64,000 bases of DNA, from the NCBI RefSeq assembly GCF_014897705.1, contig NZ_JABUXV010000017.1, forward strand, positions 1-64,000, read 5' to 3'. This DNA comes from Brachybacterium sp. FME24 (GTDB lineage: Bacteria > Actinomycetota > Actinomycetes > Actinomycetales > Dermabacteraceae). Both the position numbers and the translations under genes were made by a program. Positions 17,194 to 25,441 of the stretch are shown in pieces (positions within the stretch are counted from its first letter, which is position 1; each line of letters begins with the position of its first letter). The notes under the pieces are model-generated. The model saw only the letters and a list, made by a program, of their open reading frames with translations, was not told the origin of the DNA and ran no database searches.

Positions 17194-19770
17194 CTAACGC
17201 CGTGAGGGGCGCTTCACGCGAGCGGTCGCGGGGGCGCTCCACGGATCCTCGGGCCAGGGGTGCTTGGGATAGCGCCCGCGCATCTCCTTGCGGACTTCCT
17301 GGTACGGCCCGTTCCAGAAGGACTGCAGGTCATCGGTGACCGCGAGCGGCCGACGGGCGGGCGAGAGCAGGTGGAACAGCACCGGCACCCGGCCACGCAC
17401 CAGGCGCGGGGTCTCCGCGAGACCGAACACCTCCTGCAGCTTCACCGCGACCACGGGCCGGCCGTCCTCGGCATCCGGCTCGGGGTAGTCGATGCGTGCG
17501 CTCGAGCCCGACGGCACCGCCAGCCGCTCCGGCGCCAGCGCCGCCAGCTCGGAGGCCGGGGGCCACGGCAGCAGGTTCCGCAGGGCGGTGGTCACGTCGA
17601 TCGTGGTCAGCTTCGTGGTGCGGGCCGACAGCTGCGGGGCCAACCAGGTCTCCAGGCTCGCCAGCAGGGACTCCTCGTCCATCGAGGGCCACGGGTCACC
17701 CAGCTCGCGGCGGATCAGGGCCAGCCGTGCCCGCAGGGACCGGGCCGAGTCGCTCGCGGGCAATGCCGTGAGGCCGCGGGTGCGCACATGCGCCAGGACG
17801 GCGGGGACGGTGTCTCGTGCGGTCGCGGGGACCGGCGTCGAGAGTAGCTCGATCGCCCCGAGGGCGCGCCGCTCCCGGGCGCGCACCGAGCCGTTCTCCA
17901 ATGTGGCGGTGCGCTCTGTGACCAGCAGGTCCTCGCCGGTGGCCAGGGCGTCCTCCTCGGTCAGCGGCGCGGCAGTGCGGATCACCGCGCCGGTGCCGTC
18001 GGCCGCATGCCCCTCGGCCCGCTGCACCTCCCACACCGCGAGCCACTGCCGGCCCACCAGGCCGCTGGTCTCCGGCAGCGCCGCCCGGGTGCCCGAGGCG
18101 AGCAGATAGGAGCGGGATCCGTCGGCGACGCGGCGGGCGATGCGCTCGGGGCGGGCCAGGGCGAGAACGGCGCCGGCTTGCTCCGCGGGGTGCGCCGCCT
18201 CGACCCGCCTGCCGCGGCCCGAGGACTCGACGACGGCCTCGCGGGCGATGCGGGTCAGGCGGTCCCGCTCGCGCTTCCAGCGATCGGCGCCAGGGGCGCG
18301 GCCGGCGCGGAGGTCCTGCAGCAGGCGGGGGAGATCCGCGCCGACGGGCCGGTGATCGTCGGAGACGGCGGCCACCACCTCGGCGGTCTGACGGGCGGCG
18401 TCGGAGCCGGGCAGGCGGCGCGCACCGTCGACCAGGGCGCGGGCCTCGCGCACCCCGATCGGCATCCGTGCCACCCGGGTGCCGGAGTCCGTCGGGAGGC
18501 CGTCGTCGCCCACCAGGCCGAGGGCGTGCAGCGTCTCCTCGGCGGCGGTGATCTCGGCGCGCGGCGGGGGCGTGAGCAGGGCCAGGCCGTCACCGCGGGG
18601 CGTTCCCCAGCAGGCCAGCCACAGTGCGGCGTCGGTGAGGTCGGCGCTGGTGATGTCGGGGGCGGACTGCGCCGGCATCCCCGCGAGGTCGGACTGGGCG
18701 AAGGCGCGCACCGCGCGGCCGGGGCCCTGGCGGGCGGCGCGACCGGCGCGCTGATCCGCCGCGGCGCGCGAAGCGCTGACGGTGACCAGGCCCGACATGT
18801 CGCGGCCGCGATCGCGGCGCACCTCTCGCGAGAGCCCCGCATCGACCACCAGATGCACTCCGGGCACGGTCAGGGAGCTCTCCGCGATCGATGTCGACAC
18901 CACGATCCTCGGTGCCTCCCCGGGCCGGCGGCCACCGGTCGCGCGGTCCTGCTGCGCGGCGGGGAGACGGCCATGCAAGGCCAGCACCTCGACCTCCGCG
19001 CCGATGAGGCCCTGCAGGCGCGAGACCACTTCGTCGACCTCGCGGGCGCCGGGCACGAACACCAGGGCATCCGTGCCGGACTCACGCTGAGCGCGGGCGG
19101 CGGTGCGAGCCAGGTGGTCGAGGTAATCGCGGGTGATGCCGCGGGCGTCGAGCCGCGGCGCGGGGGAGGGGACGTAGGAGACGGTCAGCGGGTGCAGGGC
19201 GCTGGGGACGTCCACGATCGCCGCGCCGTCCAGCACGGCCGCTACCGCAGCCGCGTCCAGCGTCGCGGACATCGCCCCGACCAGCAGATCCTCCCGCAGT
19301 TGCCGCACCTCGGAGAGCATCCCCAGCAGCAGATCGGTCTCCAGCGAGCGTTCATGGACCTCGTCGAGCACGACGGCGGCCACGCCCGTCAGCGCGGGAT
19401 CGGCGAGCAGCCGCCGCAGCAGCACGCCCGGGGTGAGCATCTCCAGCCGGGTCGAACGTCCCACTTCCCGCTGCCCGCGCACGGTGAAGCCGACCGGGCC
19501 GCCGAGCTCGGTGCCATCCAGGCTCGAGACGCGCCGCGCTGCCGCCCGCACCGCGACCCGGCGGGGCTGGGTGACCAGGGTCAGGCCGTCGACGAGGTTC
19601 GCGACCAGGGGCGGGACCAGCGTCGTCTTGCCGGTGCCAGGAGGGGCCGTCACCACCATCGACCCGGTGGTGGCGGCGGCCTCGAGCTCGGCGCGGGCGT
19701 CGGCGACCGGCAGCCCAGCCCCGATGGCGTCGAGGTCGAAGTGGTGAAGGGAGGGTTGCGGGGCGCGCAT
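17194..19770 (-). CDS. hrpB: ATP-dependent RNA helicase HrpB
   Basis: An 858-residue DExH helicase of the usual HrpB length. Walker A is APPGTGKTTLVPP (about residues 40-52), the Walker B box is DEVHERS, motif III is SAT, and motifs V/VI are STSIAESSLTVPG and QRAGRAARQGPGR. Helicase-associated and HrpB C-terminal regions follow (PWPEDPWSAPAT). It is a likely 3'-5' RNA helicase whose cellular target is not defined. An ATG at 19770 is preceded only by a weak GGAG. Confidence 0.93.
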   Translation of the reverse strand: MRAPQPSLHHFDLDAIGAGLPVADARAELEAAATTGSMVVTAPPGTGKTTLVPPLVANLVDGLTLVTQPRRVAVRAAARRVSSLDGTELGGPVGFTVRGQREVGRSTRLEMLTPGVLLRRLLADPALTGVAAVVLDEVHERSLETDLLLGMLSEVRQLREDLLVGAMSATLDAAAVAAVLDGAAIVDVPSALHPLTVSYVPSPAPRLDARGITRDYLDHLARTAARAQRESGTDALVFVPGAREVDEVVSRLQGLIGAEVEVLALHGRLPAAQQDRATGGRRPGEAPRIVVSTSIAESSLTVPGVHLVVDAGLSREVRRDRGRDMSGLVTVSASRAAADQRAGRAARQGPGRAVRAFAQSDLAGMPAQSAPDITSADLTDAALWLACWGTPRGDGLALLTPPPRAEITAAEETLHALGLVGDDGLPTDSGTRVARMPIGVREARALVDGARRLPGSDAARQTAEVVAAVSDDHRPVGADLPRLLQDLRAGRAPGADRWKRERDRLTRIAREAVVESSGRGRRVEAAHPAEQAGAVLALARPERIARRVADGSRSYLLASGTRAALPETSGLVGRQWLAVWEVQRAEGHAADGTGAVIRTAAPLTEEDALATGEDLLVTERTATLENGSVRARERRALGAIELLSTPVPATARDTVPAVLAHVRTRGLTALPASDSARSLRARLALIRRELGDPWPSMDEESLLASLETWLAPQLSARTTKLTTIDVTTALRNLLPWPPASELAALAPERLAVPSGSSARIDYPEPDAEDGRPVVAVKLQEVFGLAETPRLVRGRVPVLFHLLSPARRPLAVTDDLQSFWNGPYQEVRKEMRGRYPKHPWPEDPWSAPATARVKRPSRR

Positions 19771-19878
19771 CGCTCCATCATGCCGCGTCGACGCGGGCGC
19801 GTGCTCCGGCCGACGGGGCGCCGACGCGGCGACGGGCGCAGTGCCGTCTCGACGTCCGTCAGGGGTGGTCGTCCGGTG

Positions 19879-20751
19879 TCAGCCCTTCCCGTCGGAACCC
19901 GGGTGAGCGCTCGCAGCGAAGTCGTCGTCACTGGAGACGAGGAGCATCAGGGTCTCGAGGAGACCCTGCGAGGAGAGCTCTGCGGTCCGCAGTGCCTCGG
20001 GCTGACCGTCGTCGTCCAGAACCGGCTCGCTCATGTGGAATGAGTCGCTGGTCGCGTGGAGGTTCACGGTGGCCAGCAGTCGGCCGCCGGGTCCGCTGGC
20101 AGTGGCTCGGGTGAAGACGCGCGTGTCGTCAAGGAGGTGCTCGCCGACCGGGAACGAGCCGTCGGCGGCAAGGGGCAGCAGTGACTCCTCACCATCCGTA
20201 TGAGCGACGCCGTGCGGGTCGATCAGCTCAGCGAGGAGCGGGCCGATGGCCGGGACCGGCAGCACGGCGAAGGAATGCACCCCTTCGGGGTTCACGTACT
20301 CCTCGAGGGCGATGCCGGGCGACTGGTGGTAGTAGTACCGGCGGCTGCGGTGGAAGGTCTCCTCGATGCTCACCGACCGTTCGACCACGGTGACCTGCTC
20401 GGCGGAGCGCCGCAGCAGCAGGATCCCGGCCAGGCGCGGCTCGGGCACCAGGCGCGCGGGATCGCCCTCGACCTCGCGGTCCTCGAGCGGGGCGGCGTAC
20501 CCCTCGGGCACGAGATTGTTCCGGGCCAGGAGGATGCGACGCACAGAGGGGAGCGCGCTCTCGAGGTGGTCGGCGTGCTCCTCGGACCAGGGGGCCCAGA
20601 CCGTCGGTCCGCCGTCCGTCTCGGCGGTCAGGACGGCCAGCTCCTCGTCGGTCAGGCGGAGCAGCTCGGTGCGTGCAGACTCGCCCTGTCGCAGGAGCGA
20701 CGCAGCGCTCAGCAGGTCGCGTCGAGGGATGGGCATGGACGATGCGGTCAT
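19879..20751 (-). CDS. Hypothetical protein, partner of the WXG-type protein
   Basis: A 290-residue soluble acidic protein. GGAGGGG lies 6 nt before ATG 20751. It follows the WXG-type gene by 65 bp on the same strand, so the two are probably co-transcribed from the promoter at 21681-21725. Its size, its position and the stretch GILLLRRSAEQVTVVERSVS then GPLLAELIDP recall EspG-like chaperones of type VII substrates. I see no diagnostic motif, so that is a guess; an immunity-type role is equally possible. Confidence 0.7.
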   Translation of the reverse strand: MTASSMPIPRRDLLSAASLLRQGESARTELLRLTDEELAVLTAETDGGPTVWAPWSEEHADHLESALPSVRRILLARNNLVPEGYAAPLEDREVEGDPARLVPEPRLAGILLLRRSAEQVTVVERSVSIEETFHRSRRYYYHQSPGIALEEYVNPEGVHSFAVLPVPAIGPLLAELIDPHGVAHTDGEESLLPLAADGSFPVGEHLLDDTRVFTRATASGPGGRLLATVNLHATSDSFHMSEPVLDDDGQPEALRTAELSSQGLLETLMLLVSSDDDFAASAHPGSDGKG

Positions 20752-20816
20752 GATGGCCCCTCCAGGGCGTTGTGTTGGCGTGCCGTCTCAGTCGGAGTGG
20801 CGAGCTGACGGGGAGC

Positions 20817-21608
20817 TCAGACTCCGAGCCAGGGGTAGGCCCCGGGGCCCCAGGTCTTTCCATCGGCCCAGTCGTCGGCGGCGTCGGCGAACCCATCCCA
20901 GACTTCTCGGGAGAGGTCGTAATCGAAGAACTCCTCGCTGACCCAGTCGGCGATCCCCGCGACGTCGCACACGGCGCCGAAAATCACTGTGGCGGGGTGC
21001 GGGACCGATCCGACCAGCCCACCGAGCGCGGTGAAGAACTCGATCGGATCCTTGGCGGTGACCATGTCGTATATCCCCAGCGGGATGTCCACGATCGGGA
21101 CCAGTTTGGCGATCCGCTTGATGCCCTTGCTGTTCATGAGTCTGCCGAGATCATCGGCGATCCCGGAGTTCTTCCACCAGTCGGTGAGTTGGTCCGCGCC
21201 CTCACGCAGCGCTTTCCAGTCGATCTTCCCGCTCGTGATGCCGTTCCACAGCTTCTCGACGGTCTTGGCGATGATCGACAGCGCGGCCTTGCCGTTGGAG
21301 TAGATGTCCTTCAGAGTCTTCAGCAAGCCGTCATCTGCTGACGAGGCGTCGTCTTGCTCCACTGCGTGATCACGAAGGTCGCGGCCCATGGCTTCGATCG
21401 CGTCGAAGGTCTCCTTCGCCCGGGGGCGGATCTCGTCCCAGAAGGTGGCGTCGAACGACTCGAAATCCTTGCCCTTCCAGTGGTCCTTGATCATCATGAG
21501 GTCCCACTGGATTGAGTTGATCACCGCTTGGATCGCGTTCGACCTGCGATGGAACTGTATATAGAGGTCGGTCATCTGCTCAGTGTCACCACCGTAGAAC
21601 CCGGTCAT
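20817..21608 (-). CDS. WXG100-type protein with C-terminal extension, putative type VII secretion substrate
   Basis: A 263-residue protein. Residues 1 to about 90 form a helical hairpin with a WxG turn, W44-K-G46 in KDHWKGKDFESF, as in ESAT-6/WXG100 proteins. The rest has amphipathic helices and a hydrophobic stretch (LVPIVDIPLGIYDMV; FFTALGGLVGSV), ending in GPGAYPWLGV. The opening MTGFYGGDT closely matches MNGFWGADT of the protein at 53804. AAGGGAAAG lies about 8 nt before the ATG. Codon use is less GC-biased than in the neighbours. No secretion machinery gene is in the window. Confidence 0.8.
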   Translation of the reverse strand: MTGFYGGDTEQMTDLYIQFHRRSNAIQAVINSIQWDLMMIKDHWKGKDFESFDATFWDEIRPRAKETFDAIEAMGRDLRDHAVEQDDASSADDGLLKTLKDIYSNGKAALSIIAKTVEKLWNGITSGKIDWKALREGADQLTDWWKNSGIADDLGRLMNSKGIKRIAKLVPIVDIPLGIYDMVTAKDPIEFFTALGGLVGSVPHPATVIFGAVCDVAGIADWVSEEFFDYDLSREVWDGFADAADDWADGKTWGPGAYPWLGV

Positions 21609-21680
21609 ATAAGTACTTTCCCTTGGTGAGCGGATCCGGTCGCGGTCCGGCTCGCGGTGGTGTCTCCACGTGTCAGGTGG

Positions 21681-21725
21681 AGGGTATTCGGACGACCGCA
21701 GGTGACGCGATGGGGAGAACTCCCC
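21681..21725 (-). promoter_or_regulatory. Promoter with GGGGAG/CTCCCC palindrome (site A)
   Basis: On the minus strand the perfect 6-bp palindrome GGGGAG-TT-CTCCCC followed by AT (21725-21710) ends 23 bp before a TACCCT -10 box (21686-21681). That places the palindrome centre near -43 and the transcript start near 21674, giving a leader of about 65 nt for the WXG gene. The same arrangement occurs at 26171-26215 and 53708-53751. Confidence 0.65.
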
Positions 21726-21737
21726 ACTCGTGCTGCG

Positions 21738-22400
21738 TCACGGCCTCCAGTCCGGGCGCATCCCGGGCACCGAGCGCTGGGCCATCCGCCCGATCCCCTC
21801 CAGTTCGCTGACATCGAACTGCTCGGACCATCGAGCCAGATGGGCGGGGCAGCCGGAGCGTTCGAGGCTCTCCCTCAGGTGGCGGGCGATCTCGGGTGCC
21901 CGGCGCGACGCGAAGACGACGATCCCGCGTCCGGGGGTCGGGGGGCGGAGCCTCCGGCCCGCGTCAGACGCCCTATCGGGACCCAGGAAGGTGACGGCGA
22001 GGTCCGCGCCGCCGCTGATGTGCCAGTGGGTGGAGATCGTGCGGTACGGCAGGCTGCGCAGCGAGTCGATGTCCTCGAACACCCGGATCGTCGCGGGGTG
22101 GATCTCCCCGAACCACATCTCTCGCGGACGTCCACCCATCCGTCCAATGCTCACCCCGTGGTGGTAGATGCGCAGGGTCGCCGAATGGCTCCAGACCTGC
22201 CAGGCCAGCACAGCAACGGTGAGCACGAATCCGGCGGGCACGCTCAGCAGGAGGAGCCACGGAAGATCACGGAGCAGTCCGGCCGCGACACCCGCGCCGA
22301 TCACCAGCGGACCGAGGGACAGCATGAACAGCACATGCAGCACCGAGACGGACGTTCGGTAGGAAGCGAGCGAAGGACCGAACAGGGGATGGGGTGGCAC
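21738..22400 (-). CDS. Membrane protein of unknown function
   Basis: A 220-residue protein with two adjacent membrane spans near the N-terminus (LHVLFMLSLGPLVIGAGVAAG and LLLLSVPAGFVLTVAVLAW) and a cytosolic domain of strands and one C-terminal helix (ATLRIYHHGVSIGRMGG; APEIARHLRESLERSG), reminiscent of a bacterial PH-like domain. GTG 22400 is chosen because AGGA lies about 8 nt upstream. It starts 32 bp after the lipoprotein gene, so they probably form an operon. Confidence 0.72.
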   Translation of the reverse strand: MPPHPLFGPSLASYRTSVSVLHVLFMLSLGPLVIGAGVAAGLLRDLPWLLLLSVPAGFVLTVAVLAWQVWSHSATLRIYHHGVSIGRMGGRPREMWFGEIHPATIRVFEDIDSLRSLPYRTISTHWHISGGADLAVTFLGPDRASDAGRRLRPPTPGRGIVVFASRRAPEIARHLRESLERSGCPAHLARWSEQFDVSELEGIGRMAQRSVPGMRPDWRP

Positions 22401-22432
22401 GCGACGATCCTGCCATGTCGCGTTCAGCGACT

Positions 22433-22996
22433 TCAGTTGATGAGGTCGAACTCGACCTGGTCCGTGTCCTGGCAGACGCTGGTCACGGAGATGGTCCACT
22501 CGTCGATGGTGGCGGTGTCGCCGAGGGTGATGTCCTCGAGTGGTCGCGGTTCGCCGTCGCCGAGGGTCGCGGTGAGCTGGGCGTCGTCGCCTGTGATGCC
22601 CGTGGCGTGGATCGTGAGGGTCTCCCCGGCGCGTTCGGGCAGGTCCGGTGTCGCGGCACCGCCCACCTCCGCGAAGTAGGCACCCTCGCCGGAGCAGGGC
22701 TCGGGAGCCTCGAAGTCGTCCGGCGGAGGCGTCACGGGGTAGGGGTCGCGCGGTACAGCGACGGCGGTCTTCCCGCCGGCGTCGGACGCGTCGGAGCTGT
22801 CGACGGTCGCCTCGGAGTCACGGTCGGGGCCGCCGTCGGAGGCACCGCCGGCATCGGAGCCCTCGGACGCCGCAGGCGTGGCGTCGGACGCGGAGTCGTC
22901 CCCGCCGCTGCAGCCCGCCGCGAGCAGAGAGATTGCGAGCAGTGCGCCGGCGAGACGAGCGCGGGACAGGCGATGGGATGTGGCGCTGGAGGGCAC
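22433..22996 (-). CDS. Putative lipoprotein
   Basis: A 187-residue secreted protein. The signal peptide (RLSRARLAGALLAISLLAAGC) ends in a lipobox LAAGC, so the cysteine near residue 28 should be lipidated. A serine/aspartate/glycine-rich spacer (SGGDDSASDATPAASEGSD onward) precedes a small beta domain of about 100 residues with two cysteines (EPCSGEG and TSVCQDTD), probably a disulfide. GTG 22996 has TGAGG 6 nt upstream. The -10 would be TAGCGT. No known domain is recognised. Confidence 0.82.
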   Translation of the reverse strand: MPSSATSHRLSRARLAGALLAISLLAAGCSGGDDSASDATPAASEGSDAGGASDGGPDRDSEATVDSSDASDAGGKTAVAVPRDPYPVTPPPDDFEAPEPCSGEGAYFAEVGGAATPDLPERAGETLTIHATGITGDDAQLTATLGDGEPRPLEDITLGDTATIDEWTISVTSVCQDTDQVEFDLIN

Positions 22997-23105
22997 GTGA
23001 TACCTCACGGGTAGGACGACGAGTGCGGCGCCCACGCTACTGGACCGCTCCGCGCGTGCCACTATCGGGGGTGAATCCGGAATCAGAGGGGAAGGCAGGC
23101 GAGGC

Positions 23106-23963
23106 ATGGGCAGCAGGAGGAGCCGACGGTCGCGTCCCGCATCTCCCACCCCTACCCCTGCCTCGCCGATGCCGCCGACTCCGAAGAGCCTGACCGGGCT
23201 CACGGATCCTGCGCGCGCGGTCCGTCCCGTCGATTGGGCCGCGACCGGCCGTCGCGCCCCCGGATCGTCGACCGGGGAGGCCGCACCCGCCGCACCCGCC
23301 GCATCCGCCGCAGCGGACGCGCCCGAGCCCGCCGGGCACGGATCCCCGTCGGACGTGCTCCCGCACCGTCGGCCTCGTGCCCCCGAGCCACCGCGGTCGC
23401 TGTCGGTGCCGCCACCGGACGCCGTGCACACCATCGCCTCCGAGGATCCCCGCCCCCTCCCGCGGCCCCTCCAGGTCGTCGATGAGCAGATCCGCACCGT
23501 CGGCGTCACGGGGCTGACCACCGCGAAGATCGTGCGCGTCGTCGCCGACCCGGAAGATGCGTGGACGGCCGACGCCGGCAGCAGCGACCATTTTCTGCGC
23601 GGCGGGATCGTGGTGCAGGTGCGCCGGGCGGACAACTCGGTGATCGGGGCGTTCTCCACCCGGTACGCCCTGTCGGTGCGTCCCGAGGACTACGAGCCGG
23701 CGCTCGACATCGCCGAGGATGCCGCCGGGCCGAGCGCGCGGGGCGGGAAGGGGACCCGGCATCCCACCACGCGGCGAGAGCTGCTGCGGCGCATGGAGTC
23801 GGCGGGATTCGTGGTCACACCCGGCTCGACGCACGGTCGGGTGACGCATCCGGATCATCCGGGGCTGGTGGTGCCGTTCGCGTCGACGCCGTCGGACAGG
23901 CGGTTCACGCGGCATGCCGTGGCACAGATCCGGCGGGTGTTCGGGATCGACCTGCGGCACTGA
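23106..23963 (+). CDS. Hypothetical protein with C-terminal HicA-like domain
   Basis: A 285-residue protein. Residues 1 to about 115 are low complexity, rich in proline, alanine and serine. A middle strand-rich part (RTVGVTGLTTAKIVRVV; RGGIVVQVRRADNSVIG) follows. Residues about 222-285 resemble the HicA toxin fold: RRELLRRMESAGFVV, then GSTHGRVTHPDHPG, VVPFAS, and a final helix HAVAQIRRVFGI. HicA toxins carry a catalytic histidine in the G-S-x-H region, which is present here. There is no adjacent hicB antitoxin gene. The domain call is by eye. Either a repurposed fold or a fused toxin is possible. Confidence 0.65.
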   Translation: MGSRRSRRSRPASPTPTPASPMPPTPKSLTGLTDPARAVRPVDWAATGRRAPGSSTGEAAPAAPAASAAADAPEPAGHGSPSDVLPHRRPRAPEPPRSLSVPPPDAVHTIASEDPRPLPRPLQVVDEQIRTVGVTGLTTAKIVRVVADPEDAWTADAGSSDHFLRGGIVVQVRRADNSVIGAFSTRYALSVRPEDYEPALDIAEDAAGPSARGGKGTRHPTTRRELLRRMESAGFVVTPGSTHGRVTHPDHPGLVVPFASTPSDRRFTRHAVAQIRRVFGIDLRH

Positions 23964-24049
23964 TCACCGATCGGGCGCGCGGCATGAGCGCGAGGTGGCA
24001 TGTGGATGCGGCTCGCGCACGTCGTCCTTCGACCCCCGGACAAGAAAGT

Positions 24050-24077
24050 GCCCCGACCCGTCCCCACGGGCCGGGGC
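24050..24077. terminator. Hairpin terminator between convergent genes
   Basis: GCCCCGACCCGT pairs with ACGGGCCGGGGC (11 of 12 positions) around a CCCC loop. Read on the minus strand, a T-rich run (ACTTTCTT) follows, so it should stop transcription from the MerR gene. Confidence 0.75.
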
Positions 24078-24201
24078 CATCCCTTTCCCCCGCGCCCCCG
24101 GATCAGCGGAATCCGCCTCCTCCTCAGTCAGCGGATCCCTCCGGTGACGCGTTGGTACGAGTAGACACGCACTCCCGGAAAAAGCTCTGCGACAGCCCTG
24201 T

Positions 24202-24855
24202 TCATTCCCTGGGAGTCGCGCTGGCCTGCACACTCAGGGAGACATGGCCCAGCGCGCGCAGCACCTGGATCAGTCGGTCGAAGGCGATCGTGCCCGCCAC
24301 CGCGCGCAGCACCACCGCGTCGTCCGAGAAGGGCTGTGCGGCGTCCGTCCCGGCGCTGAGGTAGGCGAGATCGCCGCGCGCGATCTCGGCCATCGGCTCG
24401 GCGTAGCGCATCAGCAGATCCGGATCCGAGGGCATCTCCCAGCCGTCCAGGGTGTGGAGCAGGTCGTCCAGCGCACGACGCGGAACGGAGTCGACCTGGG
24501 GCCATCCCAGTCGCGTCAGCATCACGGCGACCGACGGGTGCTCGGAACGCGCCGTGGTCCCCTCCGGGCGCTCCGCGTCGGCGCCGAGAGCGATCGTCTG
24601 CGCTTCCTCGAGGGCCCGGATCAGGGGCTCGTGCGGGTCATCGAGCAGCGCGGTGAGGCGACGGATGCGGGCGATCGGGGCGTCGGCCATCTCGCGCAGC
24701 ACCTGGATGAGCTGCAGTCTCTCCAGGTGGCGGGGCCCGTACTCCTGCCGGGTGGCGGTCAGGCGCTCGCCGGCAGGCAGCAGGCCCTCGCGTCGGTAGT
24801 ACTTGATCGACGCCGCGCTGCATCCGGTCGCGGTCGCCAGCTCGTGCAGAAGCAT
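24202..24855 (-). CDS. MerR family transcriptional regulator
   Basis: A 217-residue regulator. The N-terminal winged helix is typical: LLHELATATGCSAASIKYYRREGLLP, then RQEYGPRHLERLQLIQVLREM. A long C-terminal part (about residues 100-217) has no cysteine pattern for metal binding and probably senses a small molecule. ATG 24855 is chosen with AGAAGG 6 nt upstream; the frame extends to 24903 without support. It is divergent from the DUF2306 gene, with repeated GATAGT boxes between them. Confidence 0.88.
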   Translation of the reverse strand: MLLHELATATGCSAASIKYYRREGLLPAGERLTATRQEYGPRHLERLQLIQVLREMADAPIARIRRLTALLDDPHEPLIRALEEAQTIALGADAERPEGTTARSEHPSVAVMLTRLGWPQVDSVPRRALDDLLHTLDGWEMPSDPDLLMRYAEPMAEIARGDLAYLSAGTDAAQPFSDDAVVLRAVAGTIAFDRLIQVLRALGHVSLSVQASATPRE

Positions 24856-24883
24856 GGGTGCCTTCTCTCGCGCGAAATCCCTG

Positions 24884-24942
24884 GATAGTGCGACGACCAG
24901 CAACTATCTTGATGGCGCCACGGTAGATAGTCGCACTATCGT
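24884..24942. promoter_or_regulatory. Divergent MerR operator with four GATAGT boxes
   Basis: GATAGTGCGAC (24884-24894) and GTCGCACTATC (24930-24940) form a perfect 11-bp inverted repeat. ACTATCT (24903-24909) and AGATAGT (24925-24931) form a second one inside it. GATAGT-CGC-ACTATC (24926-24940) is itself a short palindrome. TATCGT (24937-24942) is a possible -10 box 7 nt before the DUF2306 start, with TTGATG (24909-24914) upstream at a MerR-like wide spacing. Confidence 0.6.
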
Positions 24943-24949
24943 ACAGCGC

Positions 24950-25441
24950 ATGGACACCATCGCCCCGGTTACCCCAGTCATCGTCGTCCATGCCGTCGCC
25001 GCCCTGTACGTGCTGATGCTGGGCCCGTTCCAGATCCTGCGAAGGCGACGGGATCGCGCCCACCGGCTGCTCGGGACGACCTGGGTCGCGGCGATGCTGG
25101 TGGTGTGCTTCTCGAGCTTCGGCATCATGCCGGGCGGGTTCTCGTGGCTGCACGGGCTGTCGATCTGGACTCTCCTGTGCCTCGTGTTCGCGATCGCCGC
25201 GATCCGCCGCGGCAACGTCCCGACGCATCGGGGCTTCATGGTCGGCTCCTACCTCGGCACGCTCGGGGCCTTCGCCTTCGCCGCCCTGGTGCCCGCGCGG
25301 CTGATCCCGCAGCTGCTGCGCAGCGAACCCCTCGTCGTCGTCACGACGGTCCTCGCCGTGGGCGCCACGGTCGCCGTGTTCGCCCTGCTTGCGCTGCGAG
25401 CGCCCGCGGCCGAGGCGGCACGCCGCGAATCGGTCAGTTGA
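24950..25441 (+). CDS. DUF2306 domain membrane protein
   Basis: A 163-residue integral membrane protein with four spans, matching the DUF2306 pattern: LYVLMLGPFQILRRRRDRAHRLLG in the first loop, then SFGIMPGGFSWLHGLSIWTLL and RRGNVPTHRGFMVGSYLG. ATG 24950 replaces the longer frame from 24803, which would overlap the regulator. The divergent MerR gene probably controls it. Its stop overlaps the convergent DUF4352 gene by 8 bp. Confidence 0.85.
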   Translation: MDTIAPVTPVIVVHAVAALYVLMLGPFQILRRRRDRAHRLLGTTWVAAMLVVCFSSFGIMPGGFSWLHGLSIWTLLCLVFAIAAIRRGNVPTHRGFMVGSYLGTLGAFAFAALVPARLIPQLLRSEPLVVVTTVLAVGATVAVFALLALRAPAAEAARRESVS

